64,000 nucleotides of DNA from Streptomyces sp. CGMCC 4.7035 (GCF_031583065.1 NZ_CP134053.1:4464001-4528000); one strand, 5' to 3'; positions 1 through 8,458 are shown, numbered from the stretch's first letter. Notes: a model not told the origin generated them from the sequence alone. Made by a program: numbers and translations.

Positions 1-216
1 CACGGAGCCGTCGGGGTAAAGCGTGATGCGGCAGTGCCCGCCGTTGCCGCATTCGGCCTCGTCGGCCGCATAGGCGACGACTTCGAAGATCAGGTGCAGG
101 ATGCCTCTGGGGGCGAAGGCAGCTGGGTTCTGGCGGATGTGCTCAAGATGGTCGAGGTCGACGGTGCTCGCCCAGTCGTGCGTGGTGTTGCGCCAGGCCG
201 CCCTTGGGGTGCTCAT
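1..216 (-). CDS. GyrB-like GHKL-type ATPase, N-terminal part (cut by window edge)
   Basis: Reading the minus strand from an ATG at 216 gives 72 uninterrupted codons running off the window edge, starting MSTPRAAWRNTTHDW. The stretch LIFEVVAYAADEAECGNGG followed by CRITLYPDGSV matches the first ATP-binding segment of DNA gyrase B/topoisomerase-type GHKL ATPases, where helix residues around E-x3-(N/A)-A-x-DE carry the ATP and magnesium contacts. Streptomyces carry stand-alone GyrB-like ATPase proteins beginning in a very similar way, so this is likely one of those rather than gyrB itself. The usual catalytic Asn of the N-box is not seen in this short piece. It is transcribed away from the NUDIX operon, sharing the 217-395 promoter region. 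The family call is from pattern recognition of 72 residues only. Confidence 0.6.
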   Translation of the reverse strand, partial: MSTPRAAWRNTTHDWASTVDLDHLEHIRQNPAAFAPRGILHLIFEVVAYAADEAECGNGGHCRITLYPDGSV

Positions 217-395
217 CCAGGAAGTATGCAGGGCGCCCCCGGAAGCCGCGAAACCACCGATCAGCCCTGGCCATCCCTCGAAAGGTCCCCCGAAAACTGC
301 AAGGTCCCGCGGATCGACTCGCTCGGACGGGAGCTCGTGACCCGAACCTGAGACAACTCAAGAACAGTGCTCAATCAGGCACCTGGGAGAATCTG

Positions 396-1301
396 ATGAC
401 CAGCCGCTACCGCAGCATCGTCGATGCCTACGTGCTTCTACGCAGAGCCGACGGACGCATCTTGCTCATGGAACGCGCCAACACCGGCTACGCGGACAGC
501 CAGCTCTGCCCACCCAGTGGACACCTCGAAGCCGGAGAATCCGTGATTGCTGGCGCGATCCGCGAGGCCGCTGAGGAAGTCGGCGTCGAGCTCAGCGAAG
601 CCGCTCTCGACTTCGTGCACGTCGTCCACCACCGCAACGGCAACGAAGAAGCACGCATCGGCTTTTTCTTCCTCGCAGACAACTGGCGGGGCCAGCCGAT
701 CAACCGTGAGCCACACAAGTGCGCACAGCTTCTGTGGGCCGACCCGACGGATCCACCCGCGAACACCGTGCCTTACACGGCCGCCGCTCTAGCGCAGATC
801 ACCAAGCAGCAGCCGTTCTCCCTCGACGGTTGGGGACTCCGATCCCTTCCACCACACCTGTTGCAGAAGAAGATCCACACATGGACCGACTTGAACTGGG
901 GAAACAGCTCTCATCGGCGAGCGAACAGGCAGATCAACCCCAGAGAAGCTGGTGGCCCCTCGACGCACTGCCCGAGCCGATCGTGGACTACACCCGCGCT
1001 GCCCTGGAGGCCATCTCCCACGGCACCCTCTACACCTCGATGGGCTGGACCTGAAGCCGCTGCCCGCAGAGCCGGTGGGGCGTCACGTGTCGTCGGCCGG
1101 CCCGCTGCTTTCCCTCAGACCGCCGCTTCCAGGAAAGGACGTGACCCCGCACATGTTCACCTCGCAAGAGGAATGGGACCGCGGCTACGCCGACGGCTGT
1201 CGCTATCGCCAACTCGGCGACAGCGAGCGCACACTGCTGGCCACTCATGTGCCGGCACCGGACGCAGGCAGGGCCCTCGACGTCGGGTGCGGGGTCGGTG
1301 A
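396..1301 (+). CDS. NUDIX hydrolase, with an abnormal C-terminal extension
   Basis: A start at 396 has a GGGAGA ribosome site six bases upstream and gives MTSRYRSIVDAYVLLRR. The NUDIX box is clear: GHLEAGESVIAGAIREAAEE VG, i.e. G-x5-E-x7-REVxEE-like with the metal-binding Glu residues. NUDIX enzymes hydrolyse nucleoside diphosphates linked to another group; the substrate cannot be read here. The conserved fold ends around residue 148 (near base 842, FSLDGWG), where relatives I recall stop. Here the frame stays open to 1301 in poorly coding sequence and overlaps the next gene by about 160 bases in another frame. The likely explanation is an indel or deletion that removed the native stop, which fits the NUDIX remnant just downstream. 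The NUDIX domain is well supported; the final 150 residues are probably not meaningful. Confidence 0.7.
   Translation: MTSRYRSIVDAYVLLRRADGRILLMERANTGYADSQLCPPSGHLEAGESVIAGAIREAAEEVGVELSEAALDFVHVVHHRNGNEEARIGFFFLADNWRGQPINREPHKCAQLLWADPTDPPANTVPYTAAALAQITKQQPFSLDGWGLRSLPPHLLQKKIHTWTDLNWGNSSHRRANRQINPREAGGPSTHCPSRSWTTPALPWRPSPTAPSTPRWAGPEAAARRAGGASRVVGRPAAFPQTAASRKGRDPAHVHLARGMGPRLRRRLSLSPTRRQRAHTAGHSCAGTGRRQGPRRRVRGR
881..1054 (+). pseudogene. C-terminal remnant of a second NUDIX hydrolase gene
   Basis: The frame starting at an ATG at 881 and stopping at 1054 encodes WWPLDALPEPIVDYTRAALE followed by ISHGTLYTSMGWT. This mirrors the last part of the upstream NUDIX protein, whose tail reads VPYTAAALAQI then FSLDGWG, so it is the C-terminal helix and tail of a NUDIX protein without its NUDIX box. 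The preceding residues of this frame do not look like a NUDIX core. I infer that a tandem NUDIX gene lost most of its 5' part, probably in the same event that removed the stop of the first one. Confidence 0.55.
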
Positions 1302-2649
1302 GCTCGCGGCTCATCTGGCCGGACTCGGCTACGCCGTGGACGCCGTCGACTGGTCCGAGACCGCTCTCGCCGAAGCCCGCACCCGACACCGGGAGGCCGC
1401 TCGATGGCTTCGCCTCGACGTCGAAGGCGACGACTGGTCACCCCTGCACGCCGGCGGGTACGACTTGATCACCCTGCGATTCGTGGCTCCGTTCCTCAAC
1501 GCCCGCGATCGCACCCTGCACATGCTGGGCCGGCGCCTGCGTCCCGGAGGAACCCTCGTGGTCATCACACCGCTCGCGGCCGACACCCCGGCCGAGCGGC
1601 GCGGTATCGCACTCGACGAGGACGAACTCGAAGCGCTGCGGAACCGCTGGGCCATCGCCGAGCGCCACGACACCGAAGGGCTGGCCTTCCTGGTTTTGCG
1701 CAGTCCGCGCCGGAACGAGGCCACGGCGCAGGACAGTCCCCTCGGCGTCGGTAAGCAGGCCACGCCATCCAGTACCCGGAACGGCGAGGCGACCGCGACC
1801 GCCTCCCTGCGGGAACATCACTTCCACCTGTTGGGGCGCTACTACGGCCAGGTGGAATCGGGCCGAAAAACGGTCGAGGTACGCGTCGCCACCCCGGACA
1901 AGGCGGCCGTCGATGCCGGGGACGCGATCGTCTTCCACGACCGCGACAGCGGCCGGGAACTCGATATCGTCGTGAAGCGGGTCACCCCGTACGCCTCGTT
2001 CGAGGAGCTGCTCTCCGGGGAGGACTCGTCACGGATCGATCCTGACGCTGCGCGCGAGGAGCTGCTCGTCAAGCTCCGCAGCATCTACCCGCCGGACAAG
2101 GAAGCACTCGGCCCGCTGGCCTTCGAGTTCGACCACCGTCCCGGGCGCCCGGGCCACTCCCTGCCCATGACGCCCTCGCAGTACGCGCAGACCGTGCCCC
2201 ACCACACGGTGTACGGCTGCCTGTACGTACGCGACGAGCACGACCGGCCCATACAGCTGCGCTCGGTCTACGGATCCCGGCTCTGGCAATTCCCGGGCGG
2301 CAATCTCGACACACAGGGGGAAGACCCCTTCCAGACCTCCCTCCGCGAAGCCTTCGAGGAGACCGGGCTCGAAATCGACCCGGGCACACCGAAGTTGCTG
2401 CTGACCCACTTCCTGCACGCAGGACCCCGGCTGCCGCTGAACAAGGTCGGATTCATCTTCGACGGAGGGCGTCTCACCACCGACCAGCTCCGCCGGATTC
2501 GCCTCGATGCCGCGGAACACGACCTGTGGGCCGTCCACGACCTCGACGGGTGGCGACAGTTGATGGCACCCCTGGCCTTCACCCGCCTCGACGCCGTCGA
2601 ACGCGCGCGGCTCGGCGAAGGCCCCGCCTACCTCATCACGCACACCTGA
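1141..2649 (+). CDS. Three-domain protein: SAM methyltransferase - ASCH - NUDIX hydrolase
   Basis: GTG at 1141 is favoured by AGGA at 1131-1134; ATG at 1153 is the alternative. The protein is about 502 residues. The N-terminal third is a class I SAM-dependent methyltransferase with motif I ALDVGCGVGELAAHL and a later LRPGGTLVVITP strand. The middle (about residues 225-340) matches an ASCH/PUA-like domain, with GRYYGQVESGRKTVEVRVAT and DAIVFHDR. The last third is a NUDIX domain with FPGGNLD, REAFEETGLE and a long acidic helix. ASCH domains bind modified RNA or nucleosides, and EcYqfB hydrolyses N4-acetylcytidine; NUDIX enzymes cleave nucleotides. The fusion therefore suggests a role in recognising, methylating and clearing modified nucleotides or RNA, but that is inference. 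It is followed after 31 bases by a second methyltransferase-NUDIX gene. Confidence 0.8.
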   Translation: MTPHMFTSQEEWDRGYADGCRYRQLGDSERTLLATHVPAPDAGRALDVGCGVGELAAHLAGLGYAVDAVDWSETALAEARTRHREAARWLRLDVEGDDWSPLHAGGYDLITLRFVAPFLNARDRTLHMLGRRLRPGGTLVVITPLAADTPAERRGIALDEDELEALRNRWAIAERHDTEGLAFLVLRSPRRNEATAQDSPLGVGKQATPSSTRNGEATATASLREHHFHLLGRYYGQVESGRKTVEVRVATPDKAAVDAGDAIVFHDRDSGRELDIVVKRVTPYASFEELLSGEDSSRIDPDAAREELLVKLRSIYPPDKEALGPLAFEFDHRPGRPGHSLPMTPSQYAQTVPHHTVYGCLYVRDEHDRPIQLRSVYGSRLWQFPGGNLDTQGEDPFQTSLREAFEETGLEIDPGTPKLLLTHFLHAGPRLPLNKVGFIFDGGRLTTDQLRRIRLDAAEHDLWAVHDLDGWRQLMAPLAFTRLDAVERARLGEGPAYLITHT

Positions 2650-2680
2650 ACCACGTCGCGCCACCCGCGGAGGAGACACC

Positions 2681-3886
2681 GTGCCCGCCGAGGACATCAA
2701 CACCCAAGCCTGGACCGTGTACGGACAGCGCCAGCTCAGCCGCTCGCACATGCCACCCATCCCCGAACAGCTGTCCTGGGCACCGTGGGAGGGGGTCGGG
2801 CCCGGTGCTGAAGTCCTGGGCGACATCGCCGGCCGTCGCGTCCTGGACATCGGCTCCGGCGCCGGCCACCACGCCGTGTATCTCGCCCAGGCCCACGGCG
2901 CGCGCGTCACCGGAATCGAGCTGTCGCCCACCCAGCACGAGCGCGCCGCCTCCACCCACGCAGACGTTCCGGGCGTGGAATTCGTGCAGGCAGACCTGGT
3001 CGACCACCTCGCCGAGGCCGAACCGTTCGACGCCGCGTACGCCATCGGCACCCTGGCGTTCATCGACCCGCACCGCTCCCTGCCCGCGCTGCGCGACGGT
3101 CTGCGCCCCGGCGCACCGCTGATCCTCTCGCTCCTGCACACCGACCTGCACGACCGCGGCCCGTCCACCGCGGTCGCACCGCGCGAGCAGATGATCCTGC
3201 TCAGGGACGATCCGCCACTGGCCACCCAGATGTGGGTCCTGACGCCGCAACTGTGGGAGGACCTGCTCACCGAGTACGGCTTCCACGTCGAGGCCATCGA
3301 CCTGTTGCGCCATCCCGATCACAGCGCGCCGGTCGTGCAGCAGCTCATCCGGGCCCGCCGCCTTGCCGCCCGGCCCGCACGCCTCTCCAGCCGCCCTCGC
3401 AGTGCCCAGCCCCCTGTGCCGCACGCGGCCGTCGGCGTCGGCGCGATCCTCCTCGGCGAGCAGGGAATCCTTCTCGGCCGCCATCGGCGCGGCACCATCG
3501 AACTGCCCGGCGGTGCCGTGGAGGCCGGGGAGTCCTTCGAAGCGGCGGCGGTCCGTGAACTGCGCGAGGAGACCGGCCTGATCGCCCGCCTGGACGACGT
3601 CAAGCCCCTGGGCACGCTCGTCGACCACGCCGGGGGCGTCCTGCGCGTCACGGTGGGCGCCCTGGTTCACGCGTGGCAGGGCCAGCCGACCACCCAGCCG
3701 GACGAGAGCGTCGGCGACTGGGCCTGGTATCCCCTGGACCAGCTGCCCGACGGCCTGTTCGTATGCAGCGCGCAGATCCTCACCGCCTGGCGCCCCGGCC
3801 TGCCCATCGACCACTCCCCTGCGCACTTCACGCCCTTCGCCTACCGCACACCTCACTCCACGTCCCCGACGGACGGCCTCGCATGA
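2681..3886 (+). CDS. Bifunctional SAM methyltransferase / NUDIX hydrolase
   Basis: GTG at 2681 sits seven bases after GGAGGAGA. The 401-residue product has an N-terminal class I methyltransferase (RVLDIGSGAGHHAVYLAQ as motif I, IELSPTQ as motif II, QADLVDHL before the acidic residue) to about residue 230. It then has a NUDIX domain with ELPGGAVEAGESFEAAAVRE followed by LREETGL, matching G-x5-E-x7-REUXEE-x-U-G. It repeats the MT-plus-NUDIX theme of the gene before it but lacks the ASCH domain. The stop overlaps the ATG of the broken M15 peptidase gene (ATGA at 3883-3886), so the three were once one translationally coupled unit. The substrate of either half is not predictable from sequence. Confidence 0.85.
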   Translation: MPAEDINTQAWTVYGQRQLSRSHMPPIPEQLSWAPWEGVGPGAEVLGDIAGRRVLDIGSGAGHHAVYLAQAHGARVTGIELSPTQHERAASTHADVPGVEFVQADLVDHLAEAEPFDAAYAIGTLAFIDPHRSLPALRDGLRPGAPLILSLLHTDLHDRGPSTAVAPREQMILLRDDPPLATQMWVLTPQLWEDLLTEYGFHVEAIDLLRHPDHSAPVVQQLIRARRLAARPARLSSRPRSAQPPVPHAAVGVGAILLGEQGILLGRHRRGTIELPGGAVEAGESFEAAAVRELREETGLIARLDDVKPLGTLVDHAGGVLRVTVGALVHAWQGQPTTQPDESVGDWAWYPLDQLPDGLFVCSAQILTAWRPGLPIDHSPAHFTPFAYRTPHSTSPTDGLA

Positions 3887-4140
3887 CAGCCACCCTCGCT
3901 ACCCGCCGGCGCGTGGTGCGACCGCGTCCGCCAGCGGCCCCTCATGATGGCGACGAGCCTGGTGTGCGCGGCGCGGCAGTTGGCTGGCGGGCGCCAGGGC
4001 CACTACGCGCACCTGCGCCAAGGCGTGGTCGACCGCCTCCAGCACGCCCAGCAACTCCTGCCGTCAGGACTCCGCCTACTGATCGTCGAGGGCTACCGTC
4101 CGCCCCCCCTCCAGCGCGCCTACTTCGAGGAGTCCGTCAG
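3883..4140 (+). pseudogene. Truncated, frameshifted M15-type D-Ala-D-Ala dipeptidase
   Basis: An ATG overlaps the upstream stop, but after about 20 codons the frame becomes non-coding. From 3944 a different frame reads ARQLAGGRQGHYAHLRQGVV then DRLQHAQQLLPSGLRLLIVE and GYRPPPLQRAYFEE. This is the N-terminal half of VanX/DdpX-like M15 dipeptidases (LRLLxVEGYRPPxLQRxYFEE). Homology stops at about 4135, just where a transposase remnant begins, so the zinc-binding SxHxxGxAxD and later ExxH motifs are missing. The gene is dead: frameshifted near its start and cut at its 3' end. Confidence 0.65.
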
Positions 4141-4142
4141 CA

Positions 4143-4450
4143 TCGGAGCCACAACAGGGGCCTGGACAGGACCGGCTCAGCTTCACCGTCGCCCTGAGCG
4201 CCGCCCGCGACCAGGTCACCACCGCCTCCGGCATCCTTCCCTCCGGCACTGCCCAACTGGTCGGCACCATCGGCCGCGCATTGCTCGACAACCTCCTGCC
4301 GGCGCACCGCCGCCAGCGCCTGAAAGCAGCCTCAAGAGCCACAGCACGTACGCCCCGAACACCGCCCAACACCCCGCCACCGCCCAGACCTACACCTTCC
4401 ACACCGAGATCGCGATCGCGGAGAAGGGGCTTGCGCCCCGCTGCGGACAC
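4143..4450 (+). mobile_element. Decayed 3' end of an IS4-family-like transposase gene
   Basis: One frame from 4143 reads DRLSFTVALSAARDQVTTAS then GILPSGTAQLVGTIGRALLD. A second frame picks up at about 4330 with LKSHSTYAPNTAQHPATAQT and YTFHTEIAIAEKGLAPR. Together these resemble the C-terminal tail of Streptomyces IS4-type transposases (RxSFTVALxxARDxV ... VKxxxSKY ... TYTxHxEV). The frameshift between the two pieces and the lack of the DDE region show an inactive remnant. It abuts the truncated M15 gene and probably caused the truncation. Confidence 0.55.
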
Positions 4451-4510
4451 AGGAGGAAATCGAGGGGGCCCGGAAGGACGAAGACCGCCGGTCACCGTTG
4501 TTGAGATTCT

Positions 4511-4547
4511 CGCCGTTGCGGCGGAGATTCCTTCCGCCGCAACGGCG
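4511..4547. repeat. Perfect 15-bp inverted repeat (hairpin)
   Basis: CGCCGTTGCGGCGGA at 4511-4525 is repeated in reverse complement at 4533-4547 with a 7-base loop. There is no T-run after either arm. It lies between the IS4 remnant and the secreted peptidase, so it could be an element end, a terminator-like hairpin or an operator. Confidence 0.55.
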
Positions 4548-4815
4548 GGCAACCACCGCCGAGGTGACCGGCGATCTTCTGACACGGCACGACCTGGTGC
4601 AGGACCAACCGACAGGCCAACGCCTTCCGCGCCGGCGCGACGCAGGCCTCGCCCGCAGAAGCGCAACCACTGTGGCCCCGTGAACATCCGCAACAACCTG
4701 TGAACGTCTCGTTAACTGACGTCAAGTTAGGTAGGGCCGCGCTCCCCCACGTCCCGGGAGAGAGCGTCGACGTTCATGGGATCGCTCCCATCAGGGAGCT
4801 ACTGGAAGGAGTCTC

Positions 4816-7800
4816 GTGGCTACGAGCACACGAACCCTGCGACGGAGGCTGGCGATACCCTTGCTGGCCCTCGTCCTGGCCGGCGGCGGCACGGTCGCCA
4901 CTCGGGGTACGGCAACGGCGGCACCCGCCGAGCCGGACACCTCGGCAGGCAGCGGTGTCAGCTCTGGACTGCGACCCGAAGGAGATCGGGTCGACTTGAC
5001 CGGGGGCGCCGGCCGGTTCAGACCGGGCCAGACCGGTAAGACCGAGGCAGAGCAGAAGCAAACGCCCACCGGCCGCACTCCGTACGTTGTGGAGCTCGCC
5101 GAAGATCCGGTGGCGACGTACACGGGCAAGGTCTCGGGGCTGGCCCGGACCCGCCCGGCACCGGGCGAGCAGCTGGAACCGCAGTCGGGGGCGGCGAAGG
5201 CGTACCGGAAGCACCTGGGTACCCAGCGGACGGCCGTGGCCAAGGCAGCCGGCATTGCGGTCAACGAGGTCTACACCACGGCCTTCAACGGGTTCTCCGC
5301 CACGCTGACTTCCGCTCAGGTCAAGGCACTGAAGGCGGACAAGCGGGTCCGTTCGGTCACCGAGTCCCAGATGGTCAGTCTCAGCCAGGCGTCCCTTGGT
5401 GACACCACGCCGCAGCCGACGACTGGCACAGCAACAGGCACAGCCGGAACAGCCACGACTGCGGCATCAGTAACCGGCGCCCAGGCGACCAGCGCGCAGA
5501 AGTCCACCGCGCGGAAGCCGGGCAGAAGCACCGGCGCCGGGACCGTGATCGGCGTCCTGGACACCGGCATCTGGCCGGAAAGCCCGTCGTTCGCCCGGAA
5601 GATGTCTGCCCCGGCGGGCTGGCACGGCACCTGCCAGACCGGCTACAAATTCGCCGCCGAGCACTGCAACGGCAAGATCATCGGCGCCCGGTACTTCGCC
5701 GACACGGTCCTCGCGGCCAATGGCGCGCTGCCCGAGGGCGAGGTGCTCTCCCCCCGGGACATGGTCGGGCACGGTTCGCACACGGCGTCCACCGCCGCCG
5801 GCCTGCCCGTCGACGACGTCACCATCTCGGGGCGGAACTTCGGTTCGATCTCCGGTGTGGCCCCGGACGCGCAGATCGCCGTCTACAAGGTCCTCTGGGG
5901 CGGCATGGGGTACGACGCCGACATCATCGCGGGCATCGACGCGGCGGTCGCCGACGGCGTACAGGTGCTGAACTACTCGATCGGGACGGTCTTCGGGGAC
6001 AACGAGCCGAACACGCCGATCGGCAACGCCTTCCTCAACGCCACGCTGGCCGGAGTCTTCGTCACGGCCGCGGCCGGCAACGCCGGCTTCAGCAGCGCGG
6101 TCAGCAACACCCAGCCGTGGGTCACCACGGTCGGCGCGGCGGTGACCAACGTCAACGCGGGAACGGTCCGGCTCGGCGACGGCACCACGATCACCGGTGC
6201 CTCCCTGGACGTGCTCCCCGGCGGCCGATCCCTGCCGCTGGTCTTCGGCAAGCAGGCCGGCACGTTGGAGGAGGGCTCGGCGTACTGCTTGCCCGGCAGT
6301 CTGGACCCGGCGAAGGTGAAGGGCAAGGTGGTCGCCTGCGCCCTGGACAGCCCGTACGGCGCGGTTCAGGAGCTCAAAGCCAAGGGCGCCGCGGCCATGG
6401 TCCTCTTCGCCCCGAACGGCAACTTCAAGGTCAGCAGCGTCTACGGCTTCCCGGTGCTCTACCTGAACACCAAGGAGCAGGCCGGCAAGATCTTCAACTA
6501 CCTGATGAGGCACCCGGCCGACGGCACCGCACGACTCACCTCGAGCAGCGACGGCTCCAATGCGCCGAGCGTCGCGGACTACTCTTCGACGGGGCCGGAC
6601 AAGATGCACTCCGGGCTCATGAAGCCCGACCTGGTCGCCCCCGGCAGCGACATCATCGCGGCCGTCTCCCCGCCGGGGAACTTCGGCCGGCAGTACGACG
6701 CGTACTCGGGGACCTCGATGGCGGCCCCGCACGTGGCCGGTGAGGCCGCGATCCTGCGGGCCGAGCATCCCGACTGGTCGCCCGGCGCGGTTGCCTCGGC
6801 GTTGCACACCACCGCAGACACCGTGGTCAACACCAGCCCGCTGGCCCAGGGCAGCGGGCTGTCGTCGCTGAAGCGGGCCGCCGATCCGGGGCTGGTCATC
6901 GAGCCGGACGTCAAGAGCCTGATCGCCTTCAGTGAGGCGGCTCAGCCCGACGGCCGCGAGCTGAACCTGCCGTCGATCGCGCTGCGCGAGTACGACGGGA
7001 CCAAGCCGGTGGTGTTGACCCGCAAGCTGACCAACGTCGGCAGCAAGCGGGAGACGTACCGTGCCTCGGCCAGCGGGCTGGAGGGCATGCAGGTCAGCGT
7101 CTCACCAGCAGTGGTGACGGTGGCACCGGGCAAGACCGCCTCGGTCACCATCACCCTGCGGCGCGGCAGCGCACCGTGGGACCGCTACGTCACCGGCGCG
7201 ATCACCTGGCGCAGCACCGCCCATCAGGTACGGATTCCGGTCGCCGCGCGCCCGTGGGGCATCACGCCCCGGCAGTACGACGACAACCTGGAGGAGTTCG
7301 GCCGGCTCGCCAGCGGCGCCTACGGCATGATCGAGCCGGGCTTCACCGGCCCGGTCTCCGGCCGGTCGACCGGTTACGCCCCCCTACAGTGGGAGTCGTA
7401 CTCGATGCCGACCGGGGTCCGCGGCGGGGTCTTCGACCGGAAGGCCCTCGGGGTGCGTGCGCACTCCTTCAAGGTGCCGGCGGGCAGCGCCGGAATCGTC
7501 GTGAAGGCCGAAACCGACGACCCGGACACCAACCTCGACCTCTGGTTGTACAAGGGCGACAAGCTGGTGTACCGGAGCGCCGCCAGCTGGAGCAGCTCCG
7601 AGCGGGCCTGGGTCTTCATGCCGGAAGCGGGCACGTACACGGCGTATGTCTTCGCACAGGACTCCGGCGGCCCGGTCGTCGACTACCGGCTCGGCCACGT
7701 CGTCCTCAGCCGTAACGGCCACTACAAGCCGGCGACGCTGGCACTGCCGACCGCAGTGGAGCGTGGCACGACACCGCCGTACAAACTGCGGCCGGACGCT

Positions 7801-7905
7801 CCGCTGAAGCCGGACCTCGAGTACTGGGCGTACACCGAGTTGCGCACCAAGGGGCAGGTGGTTCCTGGCCAGTTGGTGTCCACGACCCAGGACTCCTGGC
7901 AGTGA
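4816..7905 (+). CDS. Secreted subtilisin-like S8 serine peptidase
   Basis: GTG at 4816 follows GGAAGGAG at 4804-4811. The product has 1029 residues. A basic start, RRRLAIPLLALVLAGGG and an Ala-rich cleavage area form a signal peptide. An I9-type inhibitory propeptide covers roughly residues 85-190 (TAFNGFSATLTSAQVKALK). The S8 domain holds the triad: Asp249 in GVLDTGIWPE, His319 in GHGSHTAS and Ser634 in SGTSMAAPHVAG, with the oxyanion Asn422 in AAGNAGF. Between Asn and Ser a PA-like insert is visible (KGKVVACALD, KGAAAMVLF). After the catalytic domain come an Fn3-like domain (LTRKLTNVGSKRETY) and a C-terminal bacterial pre-peptidase-like beta domain (DPDTNLDLWLYKGDKLV). It is an extracellular endopeptidase, complete and monocistronic, with a terminator hairpin directly behind it. 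Confidence 0.92.
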   Translation: MATSTRTLRRRLAIPLLALVLAGGGTVATRGTATAAPAEPDTSAGSGVSSGLRPEGDRVDLTGGAGRFRPGQTGKTEAEQKQTPTGRTPYVVELAEDPVATYTGKVSGLARTRPAPGEQLEPQSGAAKAYRKHLGTQRTAVAKAAGIAVNEVYTTAFNGFSATLTSAQVKALKADKRVRSVTESQMVSLSQASLGDTTPQPTTGTATGTAGTATTAASVTGAQATSAQKSTARKPGRSTGAGTVIGVLDTGIWPESPSFARKMSAPAGWHGTCQTGYKFAAEHCNGKIIGARYFADTVLAANGALPEGEVLSPRDMVGHGSHTASTAAGLPVDDVTISGRNFGSISGVAPDAQIAVYKVLWGGMGYDADIIAGIDAAVADGVQVLNYSIGTVFGDNEPNTPIGNAFLNATLAGVFVTAAAGNAGFSSAVSNTQPWVTTVGAAVTNVNAGTVRLGDGTTITGASLDVLPGGRSLPLVFGKQAGTLEEGSAYCLPGSLDPAKVKGKVVACALDSPYGAVQELKAKGAAAMVLFAPNGNFKVSSVYGFPVLYLNTKEQAGKIFNYLMRHPADGTARLTSSSDGSNAPSVADYSSTGPDKMHSGLMKPDLVAPGSDIIAAVSPPGNFGRQYDAYSGTSMAAPHVAGEAAILRAEHPDWSPGAVASALHTTADTVVNTSPLAQGSGLSSLKRAADPGLVIEPDVKSLIAFSEAAQPDGRELNLPSIALREYDGTKPVVLTRKLTNVGSKRETYRASASGLEGMQVSVSPAVVTVAPGKTASVTITLRRGSAPWDRYVTGAITWRSTAHQVRIPVAARPWGITPRQYDDNLEEFGRLASGAYGMIEPGFTGPVSGRSTGYAPLQWESYSMPTGVRGGVFDRKALGVRAHSFKVPAGSAGIVVKAETDDPDTNLDLWLYKGDKLVYRSAASWSSSERAWVFMPEAGTYTAYVFAQDSGGPVVDYRLGHVVLSRNGHYKPATLALPTAVERGTTPPYKLRPDAPLKPDLEYWAYTELRTKGQVVPGQLVSTTQDSWQ

Positions 7906-7942
7906 CGCGGTAATCCCCCCGGGGGCCACGGCTACCCGAGTG

Positions 7943-7981
7943 GCCGGTGGGGCGGGGCCGAGCGGCTCCCGCCCCACCGGC
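7943..7981 (+). terminator. Hairpin terminator after the S8 peptidase gene
   Basis: A 14-bp perfect stem (7943-7956 with 7968-7981, GCCGGTGGGGCGGG and complement) with an 11-base loop lies 38 bases after the peptidase stop. There is no T-tract, which is common for actinomycete terminators. Confidence 0.65.
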
Positions 7982-7983
7982 TC

Positions 7984-8100
7984 GCTCATGTCCCGGACTC
8001 CCCGGAGATCGCCCGCCGCAGCGGCGTCGGCATGGGCACCCTGTACCGCCATTGAACAGCGGAAAGAAGACCTGGTGCGTCTCGTCCAAAGCCGACGCCT
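7984..8100 (+). pseudogene. TetR-family HTH remnant, frameshifted
   Basis: The frame at 7984-8055 reads DSPEIARRSGVGMGTLYRH and then stops. This is the DNA-recognition HTH of TetR regulators (EIAxRAGVxxGTLYRHF). The next expected block, KEDLVRLV, follows in another frame at about 8063-8090. Everything else of the regulator, including the ligand-binding domain, is absent. Confidence 0.5.
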
Positions 8101-8363
8101 CGGCCGCACGCGCCCAAGCGGCGCAAGTCCGCATCGTCGCAGACGCCTACGGAGCGGACGCCGCCTCACGCTCGCGTCTGGTAGACGCCATGCTCGACCG
8201 TCAAGCTGGCAATGCCAAATGGTGGCGCAGCCGCCTACAGGGGAATTCCCCGGAAACCACCGATCCCGACGTGATCTGCGAGCGTATCGCCTGGTCGGAA
8301 CGGGAGTACGCCTTCACAATGGCCCACCGCGAAGAGTTCTCCGTCGCCCTCCAGCGACATTGA
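8052..8363 (+). pseudogene. Fragment of unknown gene, possibly a phosphotransferase C-terminus
   Basis: A frame of 103 codons ends at 8363 with GADAASRSRLVDAMLDRQAG then NAKWWRSRLQG and IAWSEREYAFTMAHREEFSV. The composition is protein-like from about 8110. The pattern of an acidic helix followed by W-x-E/R-E-Y-x-x3-H-R-x-E near the end recalls the tails of aminoglycoside phosphotransferase-type proteins, but I cannot confirm the family. Only a weak TTG at 8052 is available, with no ribosome site, so I read it as the 3' end of a gene whose 5' part is lost. Confidence 0.35.
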
Positions 8364-8458
8364 GGAGGAAAACGGTCCGAGGCGCAGCGCTGCAAGTGCA
8401 GTCCGTCGGCGCTACTGGCGCTGCACTGAGCTTCAGTGAAGATCCGACTGGACCTCGG

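Noticed and set aside
2029..3856. Long minus-strand frames opposite the methyltransferase-NUDIX genes
   Set aside because: They are antisense shadows of GC-rich genes with clear protein motifs on the plus strand, and contain no domain themselves.
5467..6807. 446-codon minus frame under the S8 peptidase
   Set aside because: Arg/Gly-rich shadow; the plus strand carries the complete catalytic triad.
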